Positions 4,097-5,673 of a stretch of 5,673 bases of DNA are shown here, one piece after another. Below the pieces are notes generated by a model that was not told where the DNA came from, did not search any database, and saw nothing but the letters and a program-made list of their open reading frames with translations. Every line of letters begins with the position of its first letter. Position 1 is the first letter of the stretch. The stretch covers positions 1-5,673 of the forward strand of contig JAEZKS010000231.1 of assembly GCA_023436075.1 (NCBI GenBank), written 5' to 3'. This stretch comes from Methanobacteriota archaeon. Lineage in GTDB: Archaea; Halobacteriota; Methanocellia; Methanocellales; Methanocellaceae. Made by a program: the position numbers and the translations under genes.

Positions 4097-5386
4097 TTAC
4101 CAGCACAATCCTTCGTAGATGATATCTTTCCCGTGCGGATCGACCACCTTGCGGCCGTCGATCACAATCTTGTTTTTCATGCGGGAAAACTCGCCGTCCA
4201 GCTCTCCGAACTCTTTCCATTCTGTCGCTATCAGGCACGCATCGGCCCCGTCCAATGCGTCGCCAGCGGTCTTCATGTAGCTGATGTTCGGGTACACTTT
4301 CTTCATGTGCTCTGCTGCCATGCGGTCGTAAGCGGCGACGTTCGCACCTTCGGCCAGCAGCATGCCTATGAGGGGTATGGCACGCGATTCCCTGATATCA
4401 TCAGTATCGTCTTTGAAGGCAAGGCCCAGCACGGCGATCTTTTTGCCCACGAGGTTTGTCATGTGCTTCTTCAGGAGCCACATGGCGATCTCTGGCTGCC
4501 TGTCGTTGACCTTTAGCACAGTCTTCAGCAGCAACGGCTCGTAGTCTACCTCGCCGGCCTTGCCGATGAGCGCCTTGACGTCCTTGGGAAAGCAGCTCCC
4601 GCCGAAGCCTAAGCCGGATCGCAGGAAGTGGGGGGATATCCGGGCGTCCAGCCCGACGCCATCCATGACCTTGTAGGTGTCGATCCCGAGGCGCTTGCAG
4701 ATGTTGCCGATCTCGTTGGAGAACGAGATCTTCGTCGCCAGGAATGCGTTGGACACGTACTTGATCATCTCGGCGGTTTTCGTGTCGGTCTCCAGGATCG
4801 GGCAGGTATAGCTCCTGTACAGTTCACGGATGACTGCGGACGCCTTCGGATCGTCCGCGCCGATCACGATGCGGTCGGGGTGCTGGAAGTCGTAGACTGC
4901 CTTGCCTTCCCTGAGAAACTCCGGGTTCATGCCCGTGCCGAACCCGACGCCCGCCTTCTTGCCGGATTCCTGCTCCAGCGTCGGCGTGGCCACGCTCGAG
5001 GTGGTGCCCGGGACGACGGTGCTCTTCACGACCACGACGTGGTAAGACTTCTTGTTCTTCAGGCGCTGCCCGATGCTGCGGCTTGCCTCCCGTACGAAGC
5101 GCAGGTCGATCTTGCCGTCTGCATCGGTCGGCGTGGGCACGCAGATGAATGAGATGTCCGTGTTCGCGATCGCTGCATCATAGTCAAGCGTGGCCTTCAG
5201 GTTCTTCCCGGCGTGGGCGCGCAGGAGTTCTTCCAGTCCTTCCTCGTAGATCGGAGGTACGCCTTCGTTGATTTTCCTCACCCGCTCCGGGTCCACGTCC
5301 ACACAGATGACCTCATGGCCCATGTGTGCGAAGCACGTTCCCGTGACCGTTCCGACATAACCCGTACCGATGATGCTGATCTTCAT
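4097..5386 (-). CDS. UDP-glucose 6-dehydrogenase family enzyme (nucleotide-sugar dehydrogenase)
   Basis: Cytosolic NAD-dependent enzyme that oxidises UDP-glucose twice to UDP-glucuronate, a donor for surface glycans and protein N-glycosylation in archaea. From ATG 5384-5386 it has 429 residues, normal for the family. It shows the N-terminal Rossmann loop MKISIIGTGYVG (GTGYVG at 7-12), VVKSTVVPGT with Thr123, NPEFLREG with Glu156, and EMIKYVSNAFLATKISFSNE with Lys209 and Asn213. The catalytic motif GFGGSCFPKD carries Cys265 and Asp269, and the C-terminal domain has VLGLAFKDDTDDIRESRA and ATEWKEF. All expected catalytic residues are present. An in-frame ATG at 5411-5413 would add nine residues (MPNVRSCGT) and overlap the upstream gene by 14 bases, but the family starts at the MKISIIG strand, so I choose 5386. 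GDP-mannose or UDP-ManNAc dehydrogenase activity cannot be fully excluded, though the tail is most like UDP-glucose enzymes. Confidence 0.93.
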   Translation of the reverse strand: MKISIIGTGYVGTVTGTCFAHMGHEVICVDVDPERVRKINEGVPPIYEEGLEELLRAHAGKNLKATLDYDAAIANTDISFICVPTPTDADGKIDLRFVREASRSIGQRLKNKKSYHVVVVKSTVVPGTTSSVATPTLEQESGKKAGVGFGTGMNPEFLREGKAVYDFQHPDRIVIGADDPKASAVIRELYRSYTCPILETDTKTAEMIKYVSNAFLATKISFSNEIGNICKRLGIDTYKVMDGVGLDARISPHFLRSGLGFGGSCFPKDVKALIGKAGEVDYEPLLLKTVLKVNDRQPEIAMWLLKKHMTNLVGKKIAVLGLAFKDDTDDIRESRAIPLIGMLLAEGANVAAYDRMAAEHMKKVYPNISYMKTAGDALDGADACLIATEWKEFGELDGEFSRMKNKIVIDGRKVVDPHGKDIIYEGLCW

Positions 5387-5399
5387 TGTACCACATGAC

Positions 5400-5673
5400 C
5401 TAACGTTTGGCATCCTGATAAACGCTGTCCTTCTGCTTGAAGGCGCCTGAGAGCATCCGTTCTAGCTCACTCATCGCAACTTGCGCGTCGGCCTCGTCTC
5501 GTATCTTCCGGAGGTCGACCCGGCCGCTTCTATACAGGATGATCGTCCAGTCCTTATAGTCGAATTTGGCGACCCCGAGAGATTCAGAGCACTTCGCACC
5601 AGAAATATCCCGGACGGCCGCGCAGGTCGCTGCCATATCCAGCTCGCGGCCGAACGACGACTCAGCGATGAAC
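5400..5673 (-). CDS. Unrecognised protein, C-terminal part (5' end outside window)
   Basis: The frame is open from the right window edge (residues FIAESSFGRELD before the first internal Met at 5634-5636) to TAG at 5400-5402, giving at least 90 residues. I therefore treat the Met as internal and the gene as cut by the window. Visible are two cysteines (MAATCAAVRDISGAKC), a beta-rich segment (KFDYKDWTIILYRSGRVDLRK) and a helix (EADAQVAMSELERMLSGA), then a charged tail. The 'YRSGRVDLRK + helix' pattern is loosely like the half-repeat of TBP-like folds, but this is only a resemblance. No function is assigned. The stop lies 13 bases before the chosen start of the nucleotide-sugar dehydrogenase on the same strand, and I see no terminator between them, so the two are probably co-transcribed. 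Confidence 0.65.
   Translation of the reverse strand, partial: FIAESSFGRELDMAATCAAVRDISGAKCSESLGVAKFDYKDWTIILYRSGRVDLRKIRDEADAQVAMSELERMLSGAFKQKDSVYQDAKR

Noticed and set aside
4628..5152. 174-codon plus-strand open frame
   Set aside because: It is fully antisense to the nucleotide-sugar dehydrogenase gene and reads as a Val/Asp/Arg-rich shadow translation.
5387..5413. Start of the dehydrogenase at the upstream ATG (5411-5413)
   Set aside because: It adds nine residues not expected in the family and overlaps the upstream gene; the Rossmann strand begins at the Met at 5384-5386.

Overview
The window looks like chromosomal DNA of a moderately GC-rich methanogenic euryarchaeon. Methanocellales-like is my best guess, made from memory of gene styles and not from a search. 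The signs are a short archaeal-type PRPP synthetase (284 codons), TATA-like boxes 40-75 bp upstream of starts, oligo-T termination signals and a strong archaeal Shine-Dalgarno site (GAGGAGG) before one small gene.

Layout, left to right. (1) Positions 2-214 (+) are the C-terminal end of an AHSA1/SRPBCC-domain protein. (2) Positions 269-1123 (+) are prs, ribose-phosphate diphosphokinase, whose TATA box overlaps the previous stop codon. (3) Positions 1124-1464 are non-coding and hold a very long, nearly continuous hairpin (1284-1422) built from 8/9-bp CCAAG units, between convergent genes. (4) Positions 1465-2106 (-) encode a flavodoxin-fold FMN protein with a cysteine cluster. It is divergent from an HxlR-type regulator at 2244-2570 (+). 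The AT-rich gap between them carries five AGTTACTT-like half-sites in two orientations, as expected for a redox- or electrophile-sensing switch. (5) Positions 2571-2892 are non-coding, with a degenerate array of about 9-bp CACnAAG units and an exact 22-bp tandem duplication. (6) Positions 2893-3498 (-) encode a LysE/RhtB-type exporter. (7) Positions 3652-3981 (-) encode an unrecognised small membrane protein with its own promoter, strong ribosome binding site and terminator. (8) Positions 4097-5386 (-) encode a UDP-glucose 6-dehydrogenase-family enzyme, preceded by the end of an unrecognised gene (5400-5673, -) from which it may be co-transcribed.

Functionally this is mostly a housekeeping and accessory mix: PRPP supply for nucleotide and cofactor synthesis, nucleotide-sugar acid supply for surface glycans, and one export protein. 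The one apparent small regulatory module is the HxlR/flavoprotein pair. I see no CRISPR array, tRNA, rRNA, integrase or transposase. The most unusual DNA is the pair of intergenic repeats, which share an 8/9-bp periodicity and a (C/G)CCAAG or CACnAAG core.
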